DNA from: a virus
Virus record (IMG/VR): IMGVR_UViG_3300032315_001715
Span: 388,800 to 452,799 of that record
Reading direction: 5' to 3' (one strand)
Length of the DNA stretch: 64,000 bases
Shown here one piece after another: positions 25,701-33,909 of this stretch. Within the stretch, counting starts at the first letter, position 1; each line of letters begins with the position of its first letter. Under the pieces are notes generated by a model. It ran no database searches. It was not told where the DNA came from and was given only the letters and a program-made list of their open reading frames with translations. The translations under genes were made by a program, and so were the position numbers.

Positions 25701-25785
25701 GAAACCATCTGCGAAACAGCGCAACACGCTGCTTGGCGGATGGTTCCTAACTCGGGGGTGTTGCGCTTACATAACGCAACACCCC
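25701..25785. ncRNA. Two strong hairpins upstream of the tRNA array
   Basis: 25701-25721 pairs with 25727-25747 at 18 of 21 positions around a 5-nt loop. 25755-25765 pairs perfectly with 25775-25785 around a 9-nt loop. There is no T-run on either strand. They may be RNA processing sites or part of a larger structured RNA (25700-25960). Confidence 0.5.
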
Positions 25786-25964
25786 GTCATTTCTTCTTAC
25801 ATGCCGGGACCTAAGTGGATGCTTGGCCCAGTTGCGCCGTGGTTCCTGTGCCGCGATGCGGACAGTCAGCACGAAACTCCTGGAGTTCCAAACGATCCGC
25901 ATGGTTTCCCAGCAACTTATCGTTTCCTGATTCGATTTTTAAACAGCACAACTTTGAAAACAAT

Positions 25965-25996
25965 AAAAAACCCCGGTAAGCTGTTGCTTCCGGGGC
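25965..25996 (-). terminator. Rho-independent terminator
   Basis: On the minus strand CCCCGG...CCGGGG then TTTTTTATT (hairpin 25971-25995). It ends the mini transcription unit that starts at the promoter at 26139. Confidence 0.85.
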
Positions 25997-26026
25997 CTGT
26001 CCACTTGTTTTGATCCAATGATCAAT

Positions 26027-26104
26027 CTAGGTGGCAGACCCTCGTGTATCAGGCTTTTGGGCCCAATGGCTAAACAGTTCGACGCGATAATTCATTGTAA
26101 TCAT
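26027..26104 (-). CDS. Possible 25-residue small protein
   Basis: ATG 26104 to TAG encodes 25 residues beginning MITMNYRVEL; a second in-frame ATG is at 26095. AAAGGA lies about 13 nt upstream, which is long. The frame sits alone between a consensus TATAAATA box and an intrinsic terminator. No motif. The transcript could instead be a small RNA. Confidence 0.4.
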   Translation of the reverse strand: MITMNYRVELFSHWAQKPDTRGSAT

Positions 26105-26138
26105 TGTTGAAGAGAAAATCCTTTTTGTCTCGTGCAGT

Positions 26139-26146
26139 TATTTATA
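26139..26146 (-). promoter_or_regulatory. Consensus late promoter of an orphan transcription unit
   Basis: TATAAATA, minus strand, with an ACACGC/GCGTGT hairpin just upstream (about 26145-26165) that may insulate it. Confidence 0.6.
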
Positions 26147-26165
26147 CACGCTTTATTTAGCGTGT

Positions 26166-26293
26166 CAACCACTTTCTGCCGTTGAATTGGTATTATTTCA
26201 ACCTTTTCCGTGCAAAGCGTGATCAACTCCGCCGTGCCATGTGTTTACAACGGTATGGCAAAGCTGTCAACCGTGTTTTTTGGCGTTTGATCG
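26166..26293. other. Intergenic stretch, no gene seen
   Basis: 128 bp without a reading frame. A TTGACA occurs on the minus strand, but no matching -10 at good spacing, so I do not call a promoter. Confidence 0.4.
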
Positions 26294-26497
26294 TTAGCAA
26301 CGATAGTAGCAGCGTCCACCGTAATATGGACGTGGTGCATAATAGGACCGAGGTGCGTAATAGGGCCGAGGTGCCACATAAACTGGCGGCCTATGGACGA
26401 TCACCGGTGCAGGCGCCACATAGTACGGATCGGCCGGATAAACCGCACATCCGGGGAGGGCAACGATCAAGCATGCTGCTAACAGGAACTTTTTCAT
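26294..26497 (-). CDS. Small lipoprotein, Tyr/Pro/Arg-rich
   Basis: A 67-residue protein from ATG 26497: MKKFLLAACLIVALPGCAV is a lipoprotein signal with lipobox LPGC. The mature part is repeated YYAPRP/YVAPRP with many Tyr, Pro and Arg. It should be lipid-anchored on the host envelope. Phage lipoproteins of this size can block superinfection or aid lysis; which applies here is unknown. A GGTAAATA box lies 5 nt before the ATG, so the mRNA may be leaderless and late. Its 3' end faces the orphan unit. Confidence 0.75.
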   Translation of the reverse strand: MKKFLLAACLIVALPGCAVYPADPYYVAPAPVIVHRPPVYVAPRPYYAPRSYYAPRPYYGGRCYYRC

Positions 26498-26502
26498 GCA
26501 AT

Positions 26503-26510
26503 TATTTACC
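26503..26510 (-). promoter_or_regulatory. Late promoter box 5 nt before a start codon
   Basis: GGTAAATA, minus strand, 5 nt before ATG 26497. Confidence 0.5.
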
Positions 26511-26775
26511 GACACACGCGATACGATACATATTGTTTCAGATAGTGGTCGTATCTGTTTTCCCAATAGCACGTTGGACGATACCGATGTGGTTCATAAT
26601 GGTATCTCGGCGGGGCATAATATCGCGGAGGCTCGTGATATCTATGTTGATAGTGGTGATGATGGGGACGATCGTATCGCCGACGGTGATCATGATATTG
26701 GGCAGCGGCATCCGCCGTTCCCAATCCTAGAGTGATCACCGTTGCTGTGATCAGCAGCTTGCCCAAACGGTTCAT
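26506..26775 (-). CDS. Small secreted His/Tyr/Arg-rich protein
   Basis: An 89-residue protein with an N-terminal signal peptide (KLLITATVITLGLGTADAAA) and a mature part very rich in His, Tyr, Arg and Pro (HHHHYQHRYHEPPRYYAPP). A C-terminal YRVCR and an upstream Cys could form a disulfide. Such tracts can bind metals or polyanions. It precedes the lipoprotein gene, and the shared PRYYAP motifs suggest the two are related or act together at the cell envelope. GGAAAGGG gives the ribosome site. Confidence 0.7.
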   Translation of the reverse strand: MNRLGKLLITATVITLGLGTADAAAQYHDHRRRYDRPHHHHYQHRYHEPPRYYAPPRYHYEPHRYRPTCYWENRYDHYLKQYVSYRVCR

Positions 26776-26817
26776 GCCGTGCCCTTTCCGTGCGATCCTC
26801 AGACCGCAATACTTATA

Positions 26818-27357
26818 TTATAGCATCGTCGACGGATTGGTCAAGCCGATTTCTTGCAATATTCGTGTCACGGCCCATTCACCGCCGACGACGGTCTTGA
26901 ACGGTATGTCACGTGCGTCCAACAGGGCTGCGACCTTTTGATCATAGATCTCGGCTGCTTCTAGATCCTTTTGATTTCGCCCAATGGGATTGTACTCAAA
27001 ATTCCGCTGCAAGAGGAAGTTATGATTTTCAAAGGAGTCAAACACCTCCATGACGAGATCACGAAAGTTGTTGCTCAGGGAGCCTTCCCTGAGATATACC
27101 AATCCAAGTGCAATTGGGCTATCGGTAATGACCCAGTCTATGCGGTGATCGCGAAGCCTGGAAATCCGGCGTTGCTGCTTGGCAAAGATATAGATCTGAT
27201 CCTCGAGGATGTTGTGCCGACCTTCCCATACCATGTCCTTGGCGTATTCGGTAACCAGCTCAACTTCCAGCCGCATTTTTTTCATTTCATAGAACAAACC
27301 AGCCGCCGTGGTGCTCTTACCAGCGCCGGGACCGCCGAACAAATTGATTACCTGCAT
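26818..27357 (-). CDS. P-loop ATPase (AAA_28-like)
   Basis: 179 residues from ATG 27357, preceded by GGGGAGAA; the longer frame to 27414 overlaps the upstream gene's end and lacks a ribosome site. Walker A GGPGAGKST (8-16) and a Walker-B-like DWVITDSPIAL. The family resembles small kinases and NadR/Ttd14-like nucleotide-binding proteins. A role in nucleotide or NAD metabolism is possible but not shown. It lies downstream of the exonuclease gene, 25 bp apart. Confidence 0.75.
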   Translation of the reverse strand: MQVINLFGGPGAGKSTTAAGLFYEMKKMRLEVELVTEYAKDMVWEGRHNILEDQIYIFAKQQRRISRLRDHRIDWVITDSPIALGLVYLREGSLSNNFRDLVMEVFDSFENHNFLLQRNFEYNPIGRNQKDLEAAEIYDQKVAALLDARDIPFKTVVGGEWAVTRILQEIGLTNPSTML

Positions 27358-27382
27358 GGTATTCTCCCCTGAGAATTGTGTT

Positions 27383-28183
27383 TTACAAGCGGCGTTCAAG
27401 CTCTGCCGCAACACTAGCGGCTAGATCAGCGTCATACCCATCCTTGTCCTCGTTGAGGGCATCCATGTTCTCCATGGCCCACATGTAGTAATCCGTTTCA
27501 ATTTCGGACAACAGCTTGCCACGATTCTTGCCAAATGGCCATGTTACCACGATCAACGGTTTCCAACACAAGGCATGTATCTGCTCACCTAGATCCGGGC
27601 CCTCGGTAACCTGGTTGGTAGCAAGGGCGTAGTCAACCAGGAACTCAAAAAGCAAGGCACATGTTATGGTATCGGCTCCCGCCCTGTGGGCACCTAGCTC
27701 GTCGGGAACCGGCAGATCAAGCTTGTAGCGAAGATAGCTGAGATTATATTGTAAATCAGGGAAATCAACGTTGAGAAGCTGCTTGCTTAGCCGGTGCGTG
27801 CAAATCCACTTGGATCTGTCAGCGGCAATCTCAGCATCCTCGATTGAACCTGCGTTGGCCCATGCATACATCAGCACGTCTTGATCGTACTTGCAGTTGT
27901 GGGCTACCAAATATGGTTGCGTCCACCCGAGGATATGCTTGGCCTGATCTGGTGCATCGAGCATGGTTGGCAAACCCTCGATCATTCGATTGCTGATGTG
28001 ATTCTTGGCGGATGCTTCCGGAGGTATGCCGTTTTCGGCGCCGAACAACATGTCAGAAACCTGCCATCTCTGCCCGTCGTAGCGAGCCCCGGCGATTTCA
28101 ACTATTTCTGCTTGTGCTGGGTGTAGATTTGTGGTTTCGGTATCAAGCACCGATACGGTGCTGAGAAATGTGTCTCTGTTCAT
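27383..28183 (-). CDS. DEDD 3'-5' exonuclease (ExoX-like with DUF3820-type tail)
   Basis: A 266-residue protein. ExoI D14-x-E16 in VLDTETTN, ExoII HNCKYD (95-100), ExoIII GAHRAGADT (His, Asp), together the DEDDh active site of DnaQ/ExoX-type exonucleases. The C-terminus VTWPFGKNRGKLLSEIETDYYMWALE-like segment (Trp-Pro-Phe-Gly-Lys) is the DUF3820 module often fused to ExoX. It acts on DNA 3' ends in replication or repair. Its start overlaps the stop of the upstream virion gene by ATGA. Confidence 0.85.
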   Translation of the reverse strand: MNRDTFLSTVSVLDTETTNLHPAQAEIVEIAGARYDGQRWQVSDMLFGAENGIPPEASAKNHISNRMIEGLPTMLDAPDQAKHILGWTQPYLVAHNCKYDQDVLMYAWANAGSIEDAEIAADRSKWICTHRLSKQLLNVDFPDLQYNLSYLRYKLDLPVPDELGAHRAGADTITCALLFEFLVDYALATNQVTEGPDLGEQIHALCWKPLIVVTWPFGKNRGKLLSEIETDYYMWAMENMDALNEDKDGYDADLAASVAAELERRL

Positions 28184-28644
28184 TCCACATGTGTAATACC
28201 GTTACCGTGGAATGTAAATCTCAGAAAGAAAAAGGCCTGCTTGTTTTGCAGGTTTTGGACCATGAACCAGTAGGTGTCATTTTGATAGATCCATTGATAG
28301 AGATCAGCTTCTTGCAGGTTGTTTTCGTCGGCTTGATCCAACACCCAAAAGTTCCATTTGCATCCATTTGGTCCAAGATTTATGGTACCCTGGGATGACA
28401 CCGGTGCGGCCGTCATGCTGATACCAACCGGTTCTCGTGACGGCCAACAGCGTATCACCGGAACGAAACAGCTTTCAAATGGTGTGGTGTCAGCCGCGTC
28501 AACAACCACCTGGTTGTAGTACCTGCGCATCTTGAACGGGAAACACAGCGTGGTTGACGGTGGAAGAACGTAATAGTGTTCTTTTTCCAGGGTAGTAACG
28601 ATCTTTGACCCTTGTGGAAGGCCGCCGGAATAGTAGGTGCTCAT
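28180..28644 (-). CDS. Probable structural protein, unknown function
   Basis: A 154-residue protein starting MSTYYSGGLPQGSKIV, rich in aromatic beta-type segments (FWVLDQADENN; YQWIYQNDTYWFMVQNLQN). No motif known to me. It starts 47 bp from the divergent collagen-like gene and has a GATAAATA box 4 nt before its ATG, so it is late expressed and probably leaderless, which fits a virion or assembly role (inference). Confidence 0.55.
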   Translation of the reverse strand: MSTYYSGGLPQGSKIVTTLEKEHYYVLPPSTTLCFPFKMRRYYNQVVVDAADTTPFESCFVPVIRCWPSREPVGISMTAAPVSSQGTINLGPNGCKWNFWVLDQADENNLQEADLYQWIYQNDTYWFMVQNLQNKQAFFFLRFTFHGNGITHVE

Positions 28645-28691
28645 GATATATTTATCGCTAAATAACCCAAAGCAATTGGTGGTCTTGAGAA
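28645..28691. promoter_or_regulatory. Divergent late promoter region
   Basis: 47 bp between divergent genes. Minus strand GATAAATA at 28649-28656, 4 nt before ATG 28644. Plus strand GCTAAATA about 28 nt before ATG 28692. Confidence 0.55.
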
Positions 28692-30047
28692 ATGAGCATT
28701 TACAACTATCCTGTCACTGGATTACCTGGTCCAACTGGTATCACGGGTGCGATCGGTCCAACCGGAAATACCGGACCAACCGGAAATACTGGACCAAGTG
28801 GCATCAGCTTCACCGGGCCTACCGGTGCAACTGGCGCCGATTCCACGATAACCGGGCCTACCGGTGCAACCGGTGATTCTTTCACCGGACCAACCGGCGC
28901 GACCGGATCTGATTCAATGGTAACCGGTCCTACCGGCGCGACGGTTACTGGTCCCACGGGAGAACGCGGTCCAACCGGTGCGACCGGCCGAGCTAGCACG
29001 GTTGCTGGTCCCAGCGGTCCGACCGGACAGCGAGGTTTCACCGGCCCGATCGGGCTGCGTGGTGCAACAGGTCCGTCGGGCGTAACGGGTTCGACCGGAC
29101 CATTTGGTGAGGGCAGCACGGGTCCGCAGGGTGAGGTTGGTCCAGAAGGACCGACGGGTCCCAGCGGTGCAGGCAGCACGGGACCTTCGGGTGCCACCGG
29201 ACCAGCTGGGGGTCCTACTGGATCCCCAGGATCGACCGGTACTACCGGACCGACAGGTCGAGCAGGTACCAGTTTCACCGGTCCAACAGGTTCACAGGGC
29301 ACCATTGGAGCACAGGGACCAACCGGTGCGACCGGTGCCCAGGGAGTGCAGGGCCTGACCGGGTCACCATCGACCACACCAGGACCAACCGGTCCGCAAG
29401 GATCGCAGGGCAATGCCGGTGCAACAGGACCAACTGGGGCAAGTGGTGCTACTGGTCCGCAGGGATTGATCGGAAATACCGGTCCACAGGGTGTGCAAGG
29501 CCCACAGGGCAATGTTGGTGCCACGGGCGCTATCGGTACAACAGGTGCCACGGGCGCTACCGGTACAACCGGACCGCAGGGTGTGCAGGGGTCACAAGGC
29601 AATCTAGGATCAACCGGGACCACGGGTGCTACCGGTGCTACCGGTGCTACCGGCCCAACAGGGCTGCTAGGATCAACAGGTCCACGGGGGTCACAGGGTA
29701 ATCTAGGTGCCACTGGATCAACCGGATCGACCGGGCCAACCGGCGTGTCAAGCTATCCAACATCTAGATCCCAGGTAACCACATCGACATGGAATGCGGT
29801 GATCACCGATCAATACCTCGGCGTGACCTACTCTGGTAACGTAACCATTAATCTTCCCACGGGAGTTGATCAAAAGGGATTGATAATCAAGGATGAAAAC
29901 GGGTCTGCTAACAGCAATCCCATCACCTTGGTGCCGAACGGTTCCCAGACCATTGACGGTCAATCGTCGGTCAGCATTAACAACAGCCACGGTGCCGCAA
30001 CGTTATGGTTCCACAGCGGTGTTTGGCATGTGATAAGCAAGGCATGA
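28692..30047 (+). CDS. Collagen-like fibre protein
   Basis: A 451-residue protein. Residues about 10-355 are Gly-x-y repeats dominated by [10 protein letters not shown], with [10 protein letters not shown] blocks toward the end. The last 95 residues form a globular cap ([20 protein letters not shown]...GVWHVISKA) that should drive trimerisation. Collagen-like fibres occur on phage tails and capsids as host-contact or spacing elements. It starts the plus-strand unit that continues with structural proteins. The long antisense frame in this region is an artefact of the repeats. Confidence 0.88.
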   Translation: MSIYNYPVTGLPGPTGITGAIGPTGNTGPTGNTGPSGISFTGPTGATGADSTITGPTGATGDSFTGPTGATGSDSMVTGPTGATVTGPTGERGPTGATGRASTVAGPSGPTGQRGFTGPIGLRGATGPSGVTGSTGPFGEGSTGPQGEVGPEGPTGPSGAGSTGPSGATGPAGGPTGSPGSTGTTGPTGRAGTSFTGPTGSQGTIGAQGPTGATGAQGVQGLTGSPSTTPGPTGPQGSQGNAGATGPTGASGATGPQGLIGNTGPQGVQGPQGNVGATGAIGTTGATGATGTTGPQGVQGSQGNLGSTGTTGATGATGATGPTGLLGSTGPRGSQGNLGATGSTGSTGPTGVSSYPTSRSQVTTSTWNAVITDQYLGVTYSGNVTINLPTGVDQKGLIIKDENGSANSNPITLVPNGSQTIDGQSSVSINNSHGAATLWFHSGVWHVISKA

Positions 30048-30054
30048 TGCACCA

Positions 30055-30062
30055 CATAAATA
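30055..30062 (+). promoter_or_regulatory. Late promoter box
   Basis: CATAAATA, plus strand, 22 nt before ATG 30085. Confidence 0.5.
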
Positions 30063-30084
30063 TCATGAGATTGGATGACAAGAA

Positions 30085-31038
30085 ATGACCGTAGGTAGCC
30101 GAGTAAATCCCAACTTTCCGATACCTGGCATCGACCAAAGCAGCCGCGGTTTCCGCGATAACTTTGCCACGATCAAACAGGAAATCGAAAACATACAAAG
30201 CAAGCACATACAGCTGACTGGGGCGTTCATCAGCGATCCGATTGAAATTGGCAATGGCGAGAGCGACGTAATAATACCTGTCAACGTTAGCCTTACCAAC
30301 ATACAAGCGGCTGGGGCTAATCTCAGCGTTCAATACAATCTAAACAACACCATCACCGGTTCAGAGATGTATTATAATTCCGGCCGTGTTGGTATCAACA
30401 CCAGCCTACCAACCGAAGCGCTGGATGTGGTGGGTAACATCAAGATCGTCAACGGTGAATCCACCACCATGCAGCTTGGTAGCAATCTACGCATCAAGGC
30501 TGGTCAGGCATCAACCGTATTTTCGATCAACAATTCAAATATCATCGTCATTGACAACGCCAACAGTTATGTAGGCATTGGTACCAATCCAATGACCACC
30601 CTTGACATGGTGTCGGCCAACTCTGATGCCATGATGATACGATACACCAAAAACAACAGTGATAGCGGTGTTCGTTTGACGACAACCCAGACCAACACCA
30701 CCCTGGCCACGGTATTTGAGCAGAGAAACACCAACAAGGTCGGCGGCATGCGATTGGATCAGCAAGGCAATCTAAGCCTGCATGTCAACGAAAGCATGGA
30801 TGCTAATCTCAGTGATGCCAGCCGTGTCGTGGTGATATTGCCAAACAACAACGTTGGTATCGGTTCAATGGTACCAAAAAATCAGCTGGATGTGCAAGGC
30901 AATGCGCATGTCAGCGGTATGCTGTCGGTCGGATCAGTGCCAAGCATAACCGGATCAAGGGGTGGTAACGCTGCCTTGGCCAGCTTGCTGACCGCCCTGG
31001 TTGGCATGGGACTCATAGTAGACAACACAACAGCATGA
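30085..31038 (+). CDS. Fibre-like structural protein
   Basis: A 317-residue protein. The N-terminal segment NPNFPIPGIDQSSRGFRDNF followed by TIKQEIENIQ is a module I associate with T4-like phage structural proteins, probably a virion attachment region. The rest consists of beta-type repeats VGINTSLPTEALDVVGNIKI and VGIGTNPMTTLDMVS, the same repeat style as the large tail fibres at 41-60 kb. It ends with a hydrophobic AALASLLTALVGMGLIV. Likely a fibre or a fibre-associated protein. Confidence 0.75.
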   Translation: MTVGSRVNPNFPIPGIDQSSRGFRDNFATIKQEIENIQSKHIQLTGAFISDPIEIGNGESDVIIPVNVSLTNIQAAGANLSVQYNLNNTITGSEMYYNSGRVGINTSLPTEALDVVGNIKIVNGESTTMQLGSNLRIKAGQASTVFSINNSNIIVIDNANSYVGIGTNPMTTLDMVSANSDAMMIRYTKNNSDSGVRLTTTQTNTTLATVFEQRNTNKVGGMRLDQQGNLSLHVNESMDANLSDASRVVVILPNNNVGIGSMVPKNQLDVQGNAHVSGMLSVGSVPSITGSRGGNAALASLLTALVGMGLIVDNTTA

Positions 31039-31052
31039 TCTGGAGCAGATAG

Positions 31053-31382
31053 ATGGTCACCCAAACACCAAAAATATTCGGACAAAACAAACCCGACGCT
31101 GGTATCAACACCAATCTGTTCACGGTGTCGACCGGTAACAACGCACAGATCAGCATCTTTGTTGCCAACCAGCTGGAAGATTACGATCGGTTTAACATCG
31201 CGTTGGTCCCAGCATCGACCAGCCAACAACCGGAAAACTATCTTGCATATTCAACCCCGTTAAGCGCCAACGGAGTGCTGGCATTTAGCGGTATCTATCT
31301 AAATTCAGGGGACAAGGTATTCGTGTCGTCTGAGCTAGGCAACTGTTCGTTTACCGCAACTGGTATTGATTTTAGCGCATGA
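31053..31382 (+). CDS. Small structural-type protein, unknown
   Basis: A 109-residue beta-rich protein (GNNAQISIFVANQLEDYDRF; NGVLAFSGIYLNSGDKVFVSS), lying 14 bp after the fibre-like gene and probably cotranscribed. The style resembles small neck or fibre-associated proteins, but no motif fixes a role. The start ATG has a weak GGAGCAGATAG ribosome site. Confidence 0.6.
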   Translation: MVTQTPKIFGQNKPDAGINTNLFTVSTGNNAQISIFVANQLEDYDRFNIALVPASTSQQPENYLAYSTPLSANGVLAFSGIYLNSGDKVFVSSELGNCSFTATGIDFSA

Positions 31383-31422
31383 TCAGCTCAGTTTGGCCTG
31401 TTGTTACGTAAATATGCCGGCA

Positions 31423-31689
31423 ATGGGCAAACTGATAAGATTCCCTGGCAAGAAAACACCATCCAAGATCCGCTTGGAGGATTTCTTCCTCCAACGGCTT
31501 CCAGACCATCAACAATATTGCGATCTTGGTAACGTGCAGTTTACCTGTGCATCATGCGGAAACGTTTCCAAGTTCTCATTCACCGGCGTGGTGTTTAGGG
31601 AATGCCATTTTTATTGCAGCCAGTGTGGCGTCGGATATAAGCTTAACAATCCACTATTTGGTCGCAAACGCGGCTCTGGGAGCCAGTAA
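31423..31689 (+). CDS. Zinc-ribbon protein
   Basis: About 88 residues from ATG 31423 (ATG 31414 is also in frame but overlaps the GTAAATA box at 31407-31413). Two CxxC pairs, CASC and CSQC, about 27 residues apart form a zinc ribbon after a basic N-terminus (GKLIRFPGKKTPSKIR). Small zinc-ribbon proteins in T4-like phages bind nucleic acid or RNA polymerase; no closer identity. Overlaps the next gene by one base (TAATG). Confidence 0.6.
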   Translation: MGKLIRFPGKKTPSKIRLEDFFLQRLPDHQQYCDLGNVQFTCASCGNVSKFSFTGVVFRECHFYCSQCGVGYKLNNPLFGRKRGSGSQ

Positions 31690-31955
31690 TGTTTGGCGGA
31701 GATCATCCATTTTCAATACCACTGGGAGAGCTAACATCAGAAGAGCTCGACCAACGCTACTCCACGCTGATGAATCGCTGGCACATTGCCCGACGCATGA
31801 ACATGGATCAGGGAGTCATGCATCAGCTTGATCTGCTGCTGTCATCGATCGACATGGAAAAAGAAAAGCGTGCTGCCGTTGACGATCGCATCAACGGTGT
31901 AGTATTAGATACAGACCCGATCCAAATGAACGGATCCAAAGAAAAGAGAACTTAA
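31689..31955 (+). CDS. Small helical protein, unknown
   Basis: An 88-residue protein with a helical centre (LTSEELDQRYSTLMNRWHIA; MHQLDLLLSSIDMEKEKRA) and a charged C-terminus. It is coupled to the zinc-ribbon gene by TAATG and to the next gene with almost no gap. No motif recognised; perhaps an assembly or DNA-metabolism accessory. Confidence 0.6.
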   Translation: MFGGDHPFSIPLGELTSEELDQRYSTLMNRWHIARRMNMDQGVMHQLDLLLSSIDMEKEKRAAVDDRINGVVLDTDPIQMNGSKEKRT

Positions 31956-31956
31956 A

Positions 31957-32616
31957 TTGCCTTTGATCCTGGAAACCAAGATGCATGCGGCATTTCGCAT
32001 CATCAGGTTATTGGATAATCAATTGATCGCTAGCAACTGCATCATTGATTGTTCCATTGATATCTTGCCAACATCTAACCCGTCAAATGCCAAGGATCGC
32101 ATAAAAGCCATGCGTTTATGGATCGAGGAATACCTCGACGGTGCGTTAGCATTTGGCATCAATACCAATGCTAATACTGAAACCTTTGAATCCATCGGAA
32201 ATCAGATCATGATGTGCCCTGATGATCCGCACGATTATCTGTTGCTGTTGTTGATACACAGCAAGCTGGATGCCATCGGCGGCAGTGGGATCGTGGTATC
32301 AAAAACCAATCTAATCTCGGATACCGGAGAAGGATTTTCCAATTCCGTTGAAGGAACTGCGGAGGATTGGTTACCAGTGAATTCCCAATGGATCGGAGAG
32401 CCTGCATATCACGATCGCCCTTGGTGGCACCGAGACGACAGCAGCACGGTTGATATGAAATATGAGGAAGGTGAGGACATCACCGATGTTCCAGAGCTTG
32501 GTATCAATCTCATTGAGCTCGTTGGCCAAAAGCAGCCATCTCCCGATAATGAACAACCGTTGGCCGAAATCGTCAAGCCGGCATTTAAACCTCGAGTGCT
32601 AACACTGGATGATTGA
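31957..32616 (+). CDS. Protein of unknown function
   Basis: 219 residues if started at TTG 31957; ATG 31981 is an alternative that removes eight residues. The N-terminal half is helical and hydrophobic (AAFRIIRLLDNQLIASNCII), the C-terminal half acidic (YEEGEDITDVPELG) with a Pro-rich tail. It overlaps the start of the Pol III-like gene by 8 bp. No family assigned. The operon position before replication-type genes hints at DNA metabolism. Confidence 0.6.
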   Translation: MPLILETKMHAAFRIIRLLDNQLIASNCIIDCSIDILPTSNPSNAKDRIKAMRLWIEEYLDGALAFGINTNANTETFESIGNQIMMCPDDPHDYLLLLLIHSKLDAIGGSGIVVSKTNLISDTGEGFSNSVEGTAEDWLPVNSQWIGEPAYHDRPWWHRDDSSTVDMKYEEGEDITDVPELGINLIELVGQKQPSPDNEQPLAEIVKPAFKPRVLTLDD

Positions 32617-33130
32617 TCTAGGTAATCGCCGTATATTGGACGACGGCACCGTGATTTGTACCAGCGACGCCGTGATGGAAATGCTGTACTCCGGAAAAAG
32701 CATTGCCGGAGTTTTGTGTGAGGATTGGAGAGATGCCGACGAATGGGCCACGGCTTCCAAGGTTTGCGACAACGAATGGCCTGGACCGGTACATGCAACA
32801 GGGAAATACTACCAAGACATTGATTGGTTCCAGCACTGGTTGACCCCAGAGCCATATACCCTCATTGATCTAGGCAGCTGGTGCAGGGAAAGATGCCGCA
32901 CGCCCGACGAACTCAGTCGGGTAGATTTGGAAATCCGTGAGTTTGAAACTCGCGGCATGATTCCCATAATGAAACACCTAATATATTGCGTCGATGTTTG
33001 GCGGCAACACGGCGTCGTATGGGGTGTTGGCCGCGGTAGCTCGGTGTGCTCGTTTGTTTTGCATTTAATTGGCATAAATCGCATAAATCCCATCGAACAC
33101 GGTCTTGATATCGGCGAATGGTTGAAATAA
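32609..33130 (+). CDS. DNA polymerase III alpha-like fragment
   Basis: A 173-residue protein whose last 45 residues, VVWGVGRGSSVCSFVLHLIG plus INRINPIEHGL, match the bacterial Pol III alpha motif GxGRGSaagSlvay.LgIt.idPl. The N-terminal 125 residues show no polymerase motif, and the catalytic aspartates of the palm lie beyond the matched region, so it cannot be a polymerase by itself. Proteins of this type are known in T4-like phages. It may bind DNA or compete within the host replisome (inference). Confidence 0.7.
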   Translation: MIDLGNRRILDDGTVICTSDAVMEMLYSGKSIAGVLCEDWRDADEWATASKVCDNEWPGPVHATGKYYQDIDWFQHWLTPEPYTLIDLGSWCRERCRTPDELSRVDLEIREFETRGMIPIMKHLIYCVDVWRQHGVVWGVGRGSSVCSFVLHLIGINRINPIEHGLDIGEWLK

Positions 33131-33133
33131 ATA
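33126..33133 (+). promoter_or_regulatory. Late promoter box
   Basis: AATAAATA, plus strand, 25 nt before ATG 33158; it overlaps the previous stop codon. Confidence 0.5.
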
Positions 33134-33157
33134 CCCACATATAACAAGGAGCCCAAC

Positions 33158-33595
33158 ATGGCAAAAAAGCACTACACGTCATTGGGAGAGCAGATCGACA
33201 TGTCGGCACTCGCCATCAAGCATTCACAAACGGTTGCACTTGGTAACGCTAGGATGAACGCCAGGGGAGACATTCTCGGCAACGGCGGGGTCGTTCTTCG
33301 CACGCAGGAACAGATCGAATCAGAATGGAAGCGCACACAGACCGAGAATCGGGACCTTTCAGGTATTTCCGCAAACATCAAGGATCCGCTGCCAGCGTCG
33401 ATGACCAAGGGTAAAAGGCTCACCGAAGATCGGGATTTTGATCCGGCGGTTGCTGATTCGTCGGTGCCAGCGGCAGCCACACATACCGCTGTTGAAGACC
33501 AAGCAACCAATGGTGCAATCCTCAAGGAATTGGTGGAAAAGCAAGCAACCGGCAACGTTCCCCCACGTCGTCGCAAGATAGTGGATTCAGACTAA
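33158..33595 (+). CDS. Protein of unknown function
   Basis: A 145-residue polar, probably flexible protein (KGKRLTEDRDFDPAVADSS; NVPPRRRKIVDSD). AAGGAG lies 9 nt before the ATG and it has its own AATAAATA box. TAATG couples it to the GroES-like gene, so expression of the two is linked. No motif seen. Confidence 0.6.
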   Translation: MAKKHYTSLGEQIDMSALAIKHSQTVALGNARMNARGDILGNGGVVLRTQEQIESEWKRTQTENRDLSGISANIKDPLPASMTKGKRLTEDRDFDPAVADSSVPAAATHTAVEDQATNGAILKELVEKQATGNVPPRRRKIVDSD

Positions 33596-33909
33596 TGGGA
33601 AAAACCATCAAGGCCTTGCATGACAAGGTGCTGGTCGTCAACATCGAAAACGGCGGTAAGATCACCTCCGGAGGCATCATCATCCCCGATGACAATGGCA
33701 AGGAGCGAGGCATCCGCCCTAGATGGGCTGAGATCTATGCCGTCGGATCTGACATCACGGATCTAACCCCGGGGCAGTGGATACTGATCAGCCACGGTCG
33801 ATGGAGCCGAGGAGTTGACTTTGTTACGGATGCCGGAAAGATCACCCTTCGCCAGGTCGATTATCCCGAGGCCGTGCTGCTGGTTTCCGACACTGATCCT
33901 CTAGCCTAA
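33595..33909 (+). CDS. GroES/gp31-like co-chaperonin
   Basis: A 104-residue protein. ALHDKVLVVNIENGGKITSGGIIIPD is the GroES N-terminal strand plus a mobile loop with GGIIIP, and IRPRWAEIYAVGSDITDLTPGQWIL matches the beta-barrel core. It should cap host GroEL to fold phage capsid proteins, as gp31 of T4 does. Length is near that of GroES (97) and T4 gp31 (111). Coupled to the preceding gene by TAATG. Confidence 0.9.
   Translation: MGKTIKALHDKVLVVNIENGGKITSGGIIIPDDNGKERGIRPRWAEIYAVGSDITDLTPGQWILISHGRWSRGVDFVTDAGKITLRQVDYPEAVLLVSDTDPLA

Noticed and set aside
26166-26293. Sigma70-type promoter with TTGACA
   Set aside because: No -10 element at 16-18 bp spacing.
28706-29713. Long antisense frame (335 codons) rich in Pro and Val across the collagen-like gene
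   Set aside because: It is the complement of GPTG repeats; low complexity, no ribosome site, and opposite to a clear gene.
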